From Hymenolepis diminuta (lineage: Eukaryota > Platyhelminthes > Cestoda > Cyclophyllidea > Hymenolepididae), in NCBI GenBank assembly GCA_900708905.1, contig CAADRB010000022.1:1954463-2018462 (forward strand): DNA of 64,000 nt, read 5' to 3'. The first letter of the stretch is position 1. The number at the start of each line of letters is the position of its first letter. A program made the position numbers and the translations under genes. Positions 13,961 to 26,837 of the stretch are shown piece after piece. The notes beneath the pieces are model-generated. The model was not told the origin of the DNA, did no database searches, and saw only the letters and a list, made by a program, of their open reading frames with translations.

Positions 13961-16900
13961 ACCAATTGTCAGTCAGGTGACAAAGCCAATAGCCAGCTCG
14001 AAGAAAAACATGAAGCTGAATGAAAATGCAGGAGAATCTCCATGACCTTTGTACAGTTGTCATTGGCTAGATAGAAATACAGAATATCCACTAAAAATTC
14101 TAAGTTCAAATCATATTCGTATTTACAAATGATAATTCAGCCAACTAAAGCCTATCATTTATACACCCCTTCCGATCTGCAATATTTTATGATATTGCTG
14201 GTACGCATTATGCAGAGGTTACATAAGAATTTCTGATATCTCAACTGTCAGTCAGAGCAGACAGATGATGGTCATTTATATTCAGGAAGTTCCTCATAAA
14301 TTTATTATATAACTCATTGTTACTCTATTCAGCTGAAGGAGGTACTTTTTAAGTTCCCACATAGACATATTCTCTTCCATTCACTAAACAACAATACTAC
14401 CTTCGTGAATTTTACTCGAGAGCCTTAGTCCCAGTCATTGTATTCTCTTAGATTATGGGTTTGCCTGATACAGGCACTTTCATGAACGGCAGTCGGTTTA
14501 TTTAATCACTCTGTATCATACTGAATTTAATTTCAGTATTTTAAAATTTCACCAACATTTAGGGAATTTATTCCCAGATCTGATATCTTGACTGATTAGT
14601 GAATTTTATTCATTTCTTCCTCTTCCTCAAATAGCTAAGTATACGACATTTTATTACATTGGAAATGCATTGCAAATACTATACTCTAATTAAAATATAA
14701 TTTCAGTTAACTGATTACAGGTTTCCTGTCTCCTCCCTTTTATTCCCTAACTTAATAAGTCATTTGTTAGTTTAAAGATCGTATCTAGGACACGAATTAG
14801 ACAATAGGATACATAGCTTTCGAATTCTAGGACATTAAAGGGACAGCTCTGTCCGGCTTTATGAAGTTCTGTTTCAACTTTACTTATAAAGTTTTGTTGC
14901 GAACGCAAAATTCATGGAAAAATTTTCTTTTTGTTTATTTTAGCAGTCTTGAATTCGGAATGTTTATGTAAAAACACACATACGGGAGAGCAAAAAATAA
15001 GAAGAGTGATTGTGGGGCTTGGAGCCGGGATGAAGATTCTAGGCCAATAGGTCTTCGGTCACTATTACTACCCACAGGTATACAAAACGCACAGTTTAAA
15101 TTGCGGGAAGCAAATGAAATCAGTAAGCAGAAAGTCCAACAAAAGCCTAAGGGAAGTGGCGAAGTGCTGAGAGCAATTTCAAGGTACTAAGTCTTGGATT
15201 CGGGTTTGTGTAGTATTTAATAAAAATCGAGTTTCATTATTCGTCCTCTAGACTGCAACGAAAGGCTTGTTCACGATGTGCAGTGCTTAGAGACTGGTTT
15301 TTAATCACGATAGTTAGGCTTGACACTTCCATTCATTGTTTCGTCCAGTGGAAAAAGCAAAATGATCTTACATGATATTCAGCAGTTTACAGCCTTAACA
15401 TAGCACACATGATTTGGTTGAGATTTTTAAGTCAGCAGACCTCCAGAAGTTCTCTAATAAAGCTTTTTAGTCACTAATTCAGTCTTCTTCCTATTTTATG
15501 GTAGCTGAATCCGTGCAGTTGAAAAGGACACTAGCTTAGTTATCCTTCTCTATCTTACACTGGTGTCTTCGAAGCTGCAGTCCTAACCCCAAATAGTTTT
15601 CTAACCATTATTGATAGAAAGGCACAGTTTATTAGTCATCTATTTAGGATAAAGGAACTTCAGAAGGGATTGCATTTACGAACTTTAATAAAACAGGGTA
15701 GGAAAGAGACAACGACTTCGTCTAGAAGCATATTTCAGGAGCTATTTAATAAATGCAAGTCTAGTAATTAGTGAAGTTAAAATGCTATTCGGTAGGACAG
15801 ATGAAAATATTAATGTTAAGGGGATAAAAACACGTAAATTGAAGAAAGGTTGATTAGTCTTAGGCAGAGTAGACTGGAGTTTAACATTTCAGAGGTAGAA
15901 AACGGAGTTGAGCTACTTAAGATAACAGTCAAACATGGGCCAGATTTCAGACAACCAAAAAATAGTGTCTTTATACGTAAACCTTCTGACGTATGTTCAC
16001 AGTTTGGGACGTGGAGAAGCACTGTATACAATTGCTAGGATGCCAGATCAAATATTTTCGGTGTGTTCGATCGAGTACACGAAAAGTGCACTCGGTTCAT
16101 TCGTGAGTTCATTCCTCATTCACTAAACTATCAGTTTTTGGACTTTAAGCTCATACTTGGGTATGCAAGACCACCAGTGAAGAATCCACTGCTCCCAATA
16201 TCACAGCCAATCATTCATCTCCTTTCCAAGTATTTTATAAGTAAAGTTATTTTTAATAGTGAGCCTTTGTTTGAGCTACGAGTCTTCTTCCTTTCTCCTC
16301 TTAGAGTTTGAGTAGTTGTACCTGTATAAAGTGGACAACTGAGTAAGTTATAAAAACAAAACCACAGAAAAATCGGTATTTTAAATCAAAACTTACATAA
16401 AAATAAGATTGTGTAAGATGTCAGCGATCCACTTGTTGCATTTAAATCAGGAAAATGAATATGAAATCAAAGCACAACTGGAGGACAAACGAGTGTATCA
16501 ATTCTTTCTTATTCCGTTGACCATGACTTGTGGATAGACGATTTGGAAAGGAAGCAAGCCTTCTAGGCAATGAGCTGCAAGTGAGAAGGGCGGGCTTCTT
16601 GATAAAGGTACAGCAGTATAACTCCTGATATTTTGATCGATATATCTTTTCCTAAACAGAATCTCAAGAGTCTCTAGTTGATCGAATTTAATATTTCCAC
16701 TATCACTTGCAAGCGTGAAGTTGAGGTTAATTTAAAATGAATTTATTTCAAGTTAAAATAATTGTTTACAAATTTTGATTAACTGCAAACTAGAAAAGAA
16801 ATAATTTAATTAAGTATCCAAATACGCATTTAGGTCTCAAATGTATTGATACATAAACCTATTTACATATCAGACTGTTGTTTGTTAAAACCATTCAATT

Positions 16901-17040
16901 TTGTGCCGAAATAATTGCCACTTTTTTATTTGTTAAGTCCGTTTGGTAAACAAAAATTGGTCAGTTAATGTTTACATTAGAAATATGATTTGGATATAAA
17001 AAATATATAGCATTATATGGTACAGTTACCGAATGGAGAG
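13961..17040. other. Intergenic with repeat A and unexplained open frames
   Basis: Outside repeat A at 15105-15410, overlapping plus-strand frames of 62-82 codons lie at 15850-16311 (for example FDRVHEKCTRFIREFIPHSL). They look more protein-like than average but match no family I recognise. They may be remains of a mobile element. Confidence 0.4.
15105..15410 (+). repeat. Dispersed repeat family A, long copy
   Basis: Family landmarks in order: AGCAGAAAGTCCAACA (15127), TCTTGGATTCGGGTTTGTGT, the GACTGCAACGAAAGGCTTGT block, CACGATGTGCAGTGCTTAGA, CTGGTTTTTAATCACGAT, and TGATATTCAGCAGTTTACA followed by CCTTAACATAGC. Landmarks are shared with the copies at 8641, 23295, 39222, 53870 and 61830. Confidence 0.65.
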
Positions 17041-17364
17041 AAAGGTAAAACATGAAGATTTCTTTCTAGAAGAGTAGTCTCCGGTGCACGCAACTTTGTT
17101 CTTAGCACCTTCAAGATATTAGAAAAGTTCATTTCTACTGAGTAATAGTTTTCAAGACAACTTGGGAAAATTAAACAAACATTCATGAACGAAGATTAGA
17201 ATTCTCTTATATCTTCATGGTCACATATCTCACGATTCAGCTCCAAGTTGTCTGATGCAAGAAGAAAGCTAAAATCCGAAATCGCGGAATTTTTAGGAAT
17301 GAAAGGTTGTATCACTCCCATCTTTGTTTTAATATAGCGTTTGGTTGGTATAATCTAATATTTA
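17041..17364 (+). repeat. Dispersed repeat family B, copy 1
   Basis: Shares order and spacing with 41250-41573: GTAAAACATGAAGAT at the start, AAAAGTTCATTTCTACT, CATGAACGAAGATTAGAA, a CATATCTCACGATTCAG block, TAAAATCCGAAATCGCGGAA, and TATAATCTAATATTTA at the end. Both copies are about 324 bp. No coding capacity was recognised. Confidence 0.65.
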
Positions 17365-19255
17365 ATTGCCATTTAAAAATATAAATTAATTACTTAATCG
17401 TCATTGTCTTCAAGACAGATTTGGTTAGAAATGAGCATAAGGTTAGTTACCATTCTCCATCGGTTGATTTTACGCGTTGGTAATATCAATAAAAAATTTA
17501 ATAAACAGTTTTGTTCATTTTATATATATTTAAACAACTTAATTTGATTGATGCAACAGGTCATTCTGCAAGGAAGTTCTATGAAACCTCCAATCAGACC
17601 CACTAATCATTAACCATTCAGCATTCTTACGGTAATAATTCGAATTTCGCGAACTAACGCATTGGTGCAGGGGCTGAGGAATAGTTGAGGATCATTGTCT
17701 CTATTTATATTTATGTTTTTAATAGGGTTATAGTTTCCATAAATTTTAAATTAAGTAATAAAATATGATATTAAACTAATTAATCGTTTTTGCTTATCCA
17801 CTTAGCCACAATAATGTGGTTTGAGCCTATTTAAGAGCACGTAGAGCATTAACTCATTTAACTCAATACTATACCCCTTCAAGTGATACTATATGTATCA
17901 CGACACACAAGAAGGAGCGCAGCTTTTTGTGACGTAAAGCGAATTTTAAATTTAGATAATTTATATTTTTGAACTTAAAGTCCTAAACATGTGATAGGAA
18001 GACAAAAAAATATTATGGCAAATAATAGCGATGCCACGTCATCAGCATGTCACTTCCACGTCTTAAGTATGAGGTAGTCAATCATCACTTATTGCTTGGT
18101 CTGCTCTCTGACTAGGTTCATTTGGATGATGAAGTCCTATGAATGGTCAATTTTAATCTGAACAAATTCGATTCCACGAGTAAAAATTGATCATTATTTA
18201 TGTCAATAAATGATCCAATCTGATCCGATTAGGTCAAACCAGACTAATCTTGTCCATTTAAATATCTGGTTTACTCTCTTTTAGGTCCAGACAACTGAAA
18301 TATACCTCATAATAGTAATAATGATAATATAGGGTTGGCCATATGTTACAACAGTGTGACATATAGATCAAATGGTATAGCTGGAAAAATAGCATGTAAC
18401 AATACTCCTCTATTCATATAAGCATTTATGGTGAAAAATGATTTATCAAGCAATGACTCAATCTTCCTTAGAGTAGGCTTTCAAAAGAACATTTATTTTA
18501 TTTATTTATTTCTCATGGCAAGACTAAAAATCTCCCCAGAATTTCATCATCAGAAAATATCTAAACTCATAAGAGTGAAAGTTCATAAAGGGGAGATTGT
18601 TCACAGTTTAAGTGAGAATTGTAGGTTAAGTAGTAGAAGTGGGAGTCAGGAAATCAGGAAAACCCTGCTTCATTTGAGCTCCAAAATTACCGGGCCAACA
18701 GTCGATTTAAGTTGAAGTTTTTCAGGCATATGCTTTCATTTCATCATCTTGCTCTGTGTAGGGGGAAATCTGGGTGACGAGTTTTTATATGATTTCGGAG
18801 CCGTCCTTTTTTTACATGATTCTTGTGGCAGTCATCTACTGGACCAGAAAATCTGCAAGTCGGCATATCATCTTTGAAATTGCGGTGATCGAACATCCAG
18901 TGCTTTTTCATTTCACTTTCATTTACAAAGAGTCAATGGCAACGCAAATCTACCCACATGATTTCTCCATTATGTGCACCTTTTAGTCGTGGTTAATGTC
19001 CAATAATATAAGGATTGGATTTCTTAGTAGGGTTCATCTTCCAACTTTCGCCTTCTTCCTCGCCGAATACCTGTTTAGTATCCTCTTAAAGTTGTCTCAG
19101 CCTGTTTTTTTGGCCTATGGAAATTTAGAAACAGCTACTTTGATAAGTGGGATTTTCATAGCTCTTTCGCTAATGCATCCTCTTCCCTACGAAGACCCAT
19201 TATAAATTTAATCCTCGTACCAAGTTTACTCAGAGGAACTTTTTCTATTTGAACT
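17365..19255. other. Intergenic, no gene recognised
   Basis: Open frames of 70-95 codons at 18428-19205 are hydrophobic and have no recognised domain. They lie just 3' of the antisense LINE remnant and may include its eroded tail. Confidence 0.45.
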
Positions 19256-20830
19256 TTAGCACTCGCTTGTTTCCTTCTGTACAATTCTAACGCTATTCTC
19301 AAGCTGAGCTTCAACAGCCTTTAATCTATTATCGTCTACCTTACAATCGACAACTACAGATAAACCGTATAGAAAGACTGATTCAATAAATGTTTGCAAT
19401 ACCTTTGCTCGAGTTTTGATTGATAACACTTTTAATCTTGGAATAAGTCTGGGTTTCACTAGCTGTCGTTCAATTTTACAACATCACCCATTAGACCTTT
19501 TTATTCATTGGGAAGCAAAAGTAGGAAAGAGTTCACTCGACTGATCATGTGATCATTTATTTGGAGAGATGATTGATCCAGATCTTCAACGACATACATC
19601 CAAACAGTTTCATCATGTGCTATTTCCATCATATATTTGTCAAAAACAGTTTTAAGTCTTCAAAGGAGTTGTCCGGCTTGTCCAAAAGATGGAGTGATAA
19701 GGCATAGGTCATCTGTATATTAAAGATGTCCCAACGAATATTCGAGTTCTGAAGAACTCAACACTCTAAACTTTCAACTTCCACAGATAGTATATACTTC
19801 ATCTAATATTAGCTGAAATACTATGTTGAAGAGTAACGGGTCCTCGTTGAATGCTTGTCTAGCACCTCTTTCCATAATAAACATCTAATTCAAGTCTCTG
19901 ATGTGGCCTTTCGAGATACTAAGAAGTTGGCTAATGCAATCGACCATATTCCTGGACTGCATATGTTCACAAAGCTTCGATAGAATTGCACAAGTTGGCA
20001 ACAAATCAACGACCTTCCTTAAATCAACAAAGATGAAAACTTTTCCGCATCGACGATCGATGGCTTCTTGAATTATGGTTCTTACAGCAGGGATAACCTG
20101 TTTAGTAGATATTCCAGCACAAAATTCGTTTTGGATATTTGATAAGGAATCTTTGTATGAAAGTTCAACCTTTCATAGCTCATTGATGGAAAGTATTTCC
20201 CCACTGTATCAAAAAGAAAAATTCTTCTTTAGTTAGGAACTACCTCTCTACTTCAGCATTCACCCATGATCGAGATATTGAATATTTGCCTTGCCAACAG
20301 TCATTGAAATATCTAAGAAGGATCTTATCAAGTAAAGATCCTTTCTACTTGAGTGATTTAGACCGTAGTCCATTCAGTCCAGGACTTCTAGTTGATCTCA
20401 AACGATACTTGGCTAATGGAAGTTCTTCAGCAGTAAAGTTTGATGATTAAGTTTCAATGTCGATCTCAGTGAGTCGTACACTTTCATGAGTTTGCAGCCA
20501 TCAACTTTGAAAATTTTTCTCTATATGCCTCCAAGTAATTCATTTTCATTTTTAATATAACTGAATTGACTTTATTCCTTATAGACAGCATAAAATTCAG
20601 GAAATTGATCACATAGCCATGGGTTTTGTTATTCCCTTCGTTCCTGTAATCTGGCACTCAAAAGACATTTAGCCCTTTCATATCACGGCTTAGGATTTCT
20701 ATTCCTTGTACTACTCTTCTGATAATTTGAGTAACTGCTTTTGCAATAGCATTCACAATATCACCATGTTTCTGTATCATGTTCTTTGGCATCTCTTTAT
20801 CAAAAGGTTTTCGATATTCAGATTTATGTT
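19256..20830 (-). pseudogene. Decayed non-LTR (LINE) reverse transcriptase
   Basis: Read on the minus strand, RT landmarks appear in the correct order. First comes a pre-RT LSARLQERRE block (about 20665-20640), then SPGLNGLRSK (about 20385-20355). Next are NEFCAGISTKQVIPAVRTII (about 20130-20070), domain A FVDLRK with its Asp (about 20040-20016), RGARQ...DPLLFNIVFQ (about 19867-19810) and the YTDD active-site box at 19719-19708. After these comes the thumb/post-RT block KTRAKVLQTFIESVFLYG (about 19412-19360). Frame changes and stops interrupt it, for example after the domain that follows domain A and just before YTDD. The endonuclease region was not recognised. This is a dead, 5'-truncated LINE copy; the clade cannot be assigned with confidence. 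Confidence 0.8.
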
Positions 20831-22438
20831 TTTAGATGACTAGACTTTCAACGGTTTTTACACTTGCGTCTTTTTGTCACACCATCATCATTGAGGGGTT
20901 AGTCATGCCTTTCTTAGAGCGCACGTCTCTGATTATGCCCAAGTGTCAACAACTTCCGGCACCCGATCTCCAGACATGCGCCACCATACCTGACCATGAA
21001 ACATTTGCTACTTTAACTGATAATGGAAATTTTTTATTACCTCAATCCATTGAAATAAAGCGTTTTCCAACACTAATTTGCGACTATGAACATCCTAAAG
21101 TCATTTGTAATTAGGTATCTCGAAATAAGGAGAAAAATAAACGTCTTTAATAAGTCATGAAACGAGGGGGGTCGGGAAGTAAGTAGTAATGTTAAATCAT
21201 TAACAGTTTTTATTAATGGTAATTCTGATAAAATTGTGTTTATGATTTTCAGGTCTTGTTGGATCAATTGCGTTGATTGAATTGTTGGTCAAACCAATTT
21301 AGATCAATTGTCCTTTTTACAGTACAGAGCAGGTAGATGAGATTAGCAACAAATTCTACACAGCATGTTTCATCAGGGTTCACTATAGGTTAGCTCTTCT
21401 AATTATACAGTGTATGAATAAATTTCAAGTTTATTTTAAAGGTTGGCTGCTATTCCAAGTATTACAATTGTGCCAAGGAAAGTAAATATCTCAAATTTGG
21501 CATTTTAACCTCTAAACGCTTCGGCGCGCATAAGTTTCTGAATATTGAGGTATTACTCAAGTTACTGAATTATCCTGATGTTAATAAAGGCTAAATACGT
21601 CACATTATTTCTATTATTAGCACGAAAATATTGCTAAGTAACTGTCCGTTACAGTCAATTCATAAGTGTTAAAGAACGATCACGTGAGTGAGAGACAGAG
21701 TCAAATTAATATATCAACTTGTTATAAAATTTAATCCAATTTCCTCGCTTTCTGAAGTTTCTTCAATATTTGAAATTTCCTTAAAATTAAATGGCATAAT
21801 GATAACATTCTTAGGCGCTATTTATGTCAAAGATAGTCAGTGTGTCTAGACAAATCCAGACCTCTTCAGTACATTTAACAATTTACTAATCAATTCTAAA
21901 CTTGTCTGAATATTTCAATAGCAAATTTAACATTTACTTTGTGTTAGAAAAATGTAGTTTCATTTTTACCGGTGGTTACCAAAGATAGCCCTTCATAGAG
22001 CCTCAATTAATTTATAAATATATTTATTTCAGCTACTCATGAATTCGAGCAGATGTATCTATTGATTATAAAATATGAAAATTGAACTTTGTTGGTGGTA
22101 AAGAGGTAATACTGAAAGAAATTCATAATGTAATAAGAATCTGGGTTCAAAATTTAAACAATGGGGAATAAAATTCGATGGTTATATTAAATCCGAAGTA
22201 AGAAACTTTAAGATTCCTCGAACCAGTTACATTGTTGCATAAGTGCTATAGCCAGCAGATTTCTATCATCAACTAGCAGTTAGAAATGATCGACGGGCAA
22301 TTAGATTTCCACTGTAGTGTCCACAGGCGGTCCCACTGTGTGTTTGCGTGTTTGAACATAAACACCTAAATAGATGTCACTCATCATGCCGGAGACATGA
22401 CAGGCGTCTAACAAGGAAATGTTTTGTATATGAACCTA

Positions 22439-22466
22439 NNNNNNNNNNNNNNNNNNNNNNNNNNNN
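22439..22466. other. Assembly gap (28 N)
   Basis: Run of N. The flanks (about 22260-22560) are more GC-rich than average and hold no recognised gene. Confidence 0.99.
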
Positions 22467-23294
22467 GGTGGCTTGTCAGCCACTTCCGAACTGGTTTGGC
22501 GACATGAGTGACTTGACTTATCCCATCTGTTCGATAGTTGTGGCAGATCGGTAGACCTCAACGTTATAACGATAATTAACCTATCTTTCCTCTAATACTT
22601 TTAATCATTTCATTAAGAAATAAAACTTGTTTACCTTCTTAGACTCTGGATCTGGGTGGATTAATGAAGTCAAAGCGATCTTGAATTATGAAACGTATTA
22701 GAAATGCAATGACCAGCTCACAAGATATAAGAGGCCCTGGATGACAAAAATTTAGACAATATCTTTACTATTTTTATCTACCTATCTACACTAATTGAAA
22801 GCGAATGAATCAAAGTAGCGCGATCACCCATTCAATCAAATCAACTGGCAAATTCTCTCTAAATACAGAAAAATTGAACTCATCTCAATACTCAGAGGTC
22901 GAATCAAAAAATAGGGCTTTCGAATGTTTGCATATTACCAAGTGCATTAGATCACTTTCAAAAAATTGAACATTTCGGTGCTTCAAAAATTTTAATTTAA
23001 GACTCTTGACATTCTAACGCTTTATTTACTCTCTTTTGAACCTCATTTCATTTTTAATAGGCTATTGTATATTTCTTGTATTCACATGCGATACCATGAA
23101 AGAAACTTGTAATCTATCTTTGCAATATCAGTAGTAATAATAAAGACCCTGAGATTGGTTTATCTTCGGTTTTTTTTGCGTGTACGTCCTATTTTAGTGA
23201 TATTTTAGAGATTCCTTTAAATAGTTTCCTAAGTTATAAATGCTTGCTTATTTAAATATATTAATACTCACAAAAAGACAAAAAATTCAATTGT

Positions 23295-23420
23295 TGAAAG
23301 CAGCTGAAATCGGTTAGCAGAAAGTCCAATAAATGGATAAGGAAGGGAAACATAAAGATACAGAGAACAACGTAAAGATATCAATAGGACTTACTTCACT
23401 TGATCTTTGGGTTCTGAATT
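23295..23420 (+). repeat. Dispersed repeat family A, 5' part
   Basis: Carries the 5' landmarks AGCAGAAAGTCCAATAAA and AAAGATACAGAGAACAACGT, followed by a TTACTTCACTTGATCTTTGG block. This aligns with 61830-61945. The 3' half of the family is absent here. Confidence 0.6.
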
Positions 23421-23745
23421 AAGAAAATAAACTTTCTATACAAAAGCCTCGATTCAGGTACTGAAATCTTAATGATTGTTTTAGACCGGTATTTAAAAAT
23501 TTTAGCCAAGAACAACTATGTTTTTTCCATTTAAGCTAAACAAAGAAAATATTTTCGGTTAAATCCCAAAATCTGGAGAATAATGCTCCTGACAGTAAGA
23601 ATAAAATTGGTAATAAAAAATCGTATACAAGGGTACCCTAAGGATACCCTTATCTTGTGTCTTAGACAAAAGGGAGGCATCATGGACACTTCCTGGTAAA
23701 AATTGAATTATTCCGCTCCATTTATTAGTCTGACTTAACTACCCT

Positions 23746-23826
23746 TTCCAGATGCGTCAGTGAGCATCGAACTTGAGGCCTTTTTCCTTGCAGACATACA
23801 CGTAAATCGCTGAGCCACCAAGGTAC
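23746..23826 (-). repeat. tRNA-like sequence, probably a SINE remnant
   Basis: The minus strand shows a good internal A-box-like element (GGTGGCTCAGCGATTTACG), an anticodon-loop-like CTGCAAG (anticodon GCA would be Cys) and a weaker B-box-like element (AGTTCGATGCTC) at tRNA spacing. The acceptor and T stems do not pair well, so a working tRNA gene is unlikely. A tRNA-derived SINE or dead tRNA copy fits better. Confidence 0.4.
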
Positions 23827-26800
23827 ATTTCAAAGCTAATAAATTTCTATTCAACGCGGATGAGTTTAAAAGTACTCCAATCAACACACTAAAAGTTCAT
23901 TTAACAATTCATCTACTATTCACTGTGCGATTTCGTCATTGCAAATTCGCCCACAAATGCGTGACTCAACTGACTTGGCAAGCTCATACACCATTGACAT
24001 TTTCTCGTTGAAAATTTGAAAGTAAACTTAAAAATTTTCTTTAAAATTTGTTCTGCCACTCGAGTCTTAAACATGACGTAACATGCAGTGTAGCACAAAG
24101 AATATATAAAACTAAAATAAGGATCTGGACGATTTACTGGTCTGGGCGAAAAATTCAGATAAAAATAACTCTAATTCATCAGGAGGATATTTGGGAGCAG
24201 CTTTTAATATAATTTTGCATAGCCAAGCTAACAGAAGTTAACTCAAGGTTGTAATTATACATTTTCGATGTAATAATATTTTTTTATACTAGAAGACACA
24301 AAGCAATAGCAATTCATCCAGACCTGCTATTAGAACTTAAAATTTCAGACTCCTTTATATGTTTTAATTTGATTGTTGAACAAGATATTGTATTACATGA
24401 GTAATTTTAAGAATAGATTTCTTGTCTAAGGTCATAGCAGTCATTAAAAATTGGCTAATTTTACAAATATATGGTGAATAATTAATTGATTTGTCAAAAT
24501 ATGAGTGATGACGAAGCAGTAAGTGTTTGATGTTTCTCGGAATAACTAATGAAGGTGGTTGGCATTGGTAAAGGGAAAAGTATGAGGGTCTAAGCCAAAG
24601 ATCGGTACTGAACGTGATTTCCTTCAACGAACTATTTGTAGTATTAGATTATGGAAGTGTGCTCCTATCGCTATGCTATCAAGTTTGCAATTCAAAGAAA
24701 AATGTGGAAGCTGCAGATCGCGGCTTATACCAAATAACAGAGCTGTAATACCAAAGATAGGGATGTCGTTACCACAGGAGTTTCAAAACCCAATTAATTC
24801 ATAGTGTATGCATTCTTTCAACGTCAGGCAAATTGGAAATTGGTTTTTAAAACGCAGTACTATAAAAATGTGAGGAAATGAAAATAGGCCTTCTAAGTAT
24901 CTACAACTCCATTTGTCACTCAAGTTCCCTTTTAGCTTGGCTTTAACTGAGCGAAATATACTCAAAGCCATGAAGACCTTAGTGAAAATTGGCGCCATTT
25001 ATAAATTGTATCACGTGGAAATTGTTGGTTTCAGAATTAAAATCCCTTAAGGTTGCAATTCTCAGTAAATAAAATCGTCTGAAACCTGTCTTTGAAATAA
25101 AACTTGATTTAGTGGGATTGACATGGTGTTGATTGCCATTCACGGCGCTACTTTTGTGAAAAATTATAGAAAAATTTAGTTTATAAAGTGATTAAATTTT
25201 ATCTTGCATCAGAATATTGAAATGGGCAAAAATCTGGTGGCTATAGGAACAGATATTAGCAGATAAAGTTTGTATTTTTATGAATTGAATTTCTCCCTAT
25301 GCCAAGTGAAGTAAAACTTGATAAGAAAATATCAAAATTAAAGAATTTTTTTAACGTAAATATTAGATTATAAATTCATTGATAGTTTAGCCTACTTTCT
25401 CCCGATCACAACAGGATATAAATAAATTAAGGTGGCCTAACCAGTCAACAAGCTCTGAATAGTGCGGATAATAATAATACGGTCTACTAATCCGCGAGAC
25501 AATTTAGGGCATTACCAAACAAAGACAACTCAACGCTGCCACAATTTAAACAAAGTAGGATTTCCTCTTGCCCTCAGAATCTATTTCATATCATACAGGA
25601 CTCAGCTGCAGTTTCCTTTATTAAAAATAATAAAATTTATTAATACTGACATGATCAATATTAAAATCTTCACAACTATTAACGTGACATTCAATTTGTT
25701 AAATTGAGTAGAGATACCACCAAAGAGGTGGATGTACAATGGTATGCCGACTCTAGTTTTAATAGGAACAACATTACTGTGGATTTGATGTTTTAAGCAG
25801 AAATTTCCTTTCTTCCTAGACAGTACTATTTCTAATCAATCACGCGTTTTTGTGTTTAAAAAATAAGTGCAATTTCTTTATCAAATAATACTTTTGTATC
25901 GCTGCCTTCATTCAACGCTTAGGCAGAGGCGCCATTCACTAGCACTTCTATTAAAGGTTCCTTAAAAGTCAGACTACGTTATAAAATGGAAAAGTTTATT
26001 AAGAAATGACATAATTTCGGCGTCAGTATAATCGAATTATAGAAAAGAGGATAAAGGAACATGATAGGAAAAATTTTGTGATTTTATCTTTTGTCTTAAA
26101 TAGCTTCGAATGTGTTGGTTTAGAAAGCATTCTCGCAGTGCCAGGCTTAAGTACGCAAGATCGTACACCACATAGCGTTGGAAGTATTCGTCGCTCTCCA
26201 AGAATGCTTGCATTTCTTCAAGGCAAGATAGAGACTGGTTTTTGAATAGTACCACATACAATTACCTGAATTTCAAAATTTAGTGTCCTTTAAAACACCT
26301 TTTCATTGAAAGATTACAAGCACTGTTTTCCACGGTAAGCAAACCGAACCTCTGCGCTCCTTAACTTCTACGAATATCGGATGCTAAATTTAGACATGGT
26401 GGCATTACATTTTTAACATTACAACCTAAAGAAATCGCATTAAACAATACATCGGCGTATGAAACACGATAATATAAAGAGAAATTCAACCAAATGGTAC
26501 TTTAGAGTCTTCTAATCTAGAGGTAGGTTCAGTTTAACAGACTTCGACACTTCATCGCAGTCAGAACTGCGAGTTTTCGATATTCGGTGTTGCCGATTAT
26601 TGAGAACCAACTAACAGTTAAAGTTTTTGCATCAAGACGTGACATTTTACATTCAATTTACATAAATCAAATTTTTACTCAAAATTTATAAATTTGACTG
26701 CAATTGATGAATTATTAAACCGTTAAATTGACAGGTTGAATATCAAGGAGCATTTCGGTTACACCTGACCACGTAAGAGGAGATCAAACATACTTAACCC

Positions 26801-26837
26801 ACCAAGATAGAACGATAATAAATCTTAAACGATTTAA

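Larger units (their letters stand above)
20831..26837. other. Intergenic with gap, tRNA-like remnant and repeat A fragment
   Basis: Apart from the entries listed separately, only short open frames (87 codons or fewer) without recognised domains were seen. Confidence 0.5.

Noticed and set aside
26220..26250. GAGACTGGTTTTTGAA, resembling a repeat A landmark
   Set aside because: The shared string is too short, and no other family landmarks are in order around it; the same holds for 51600.
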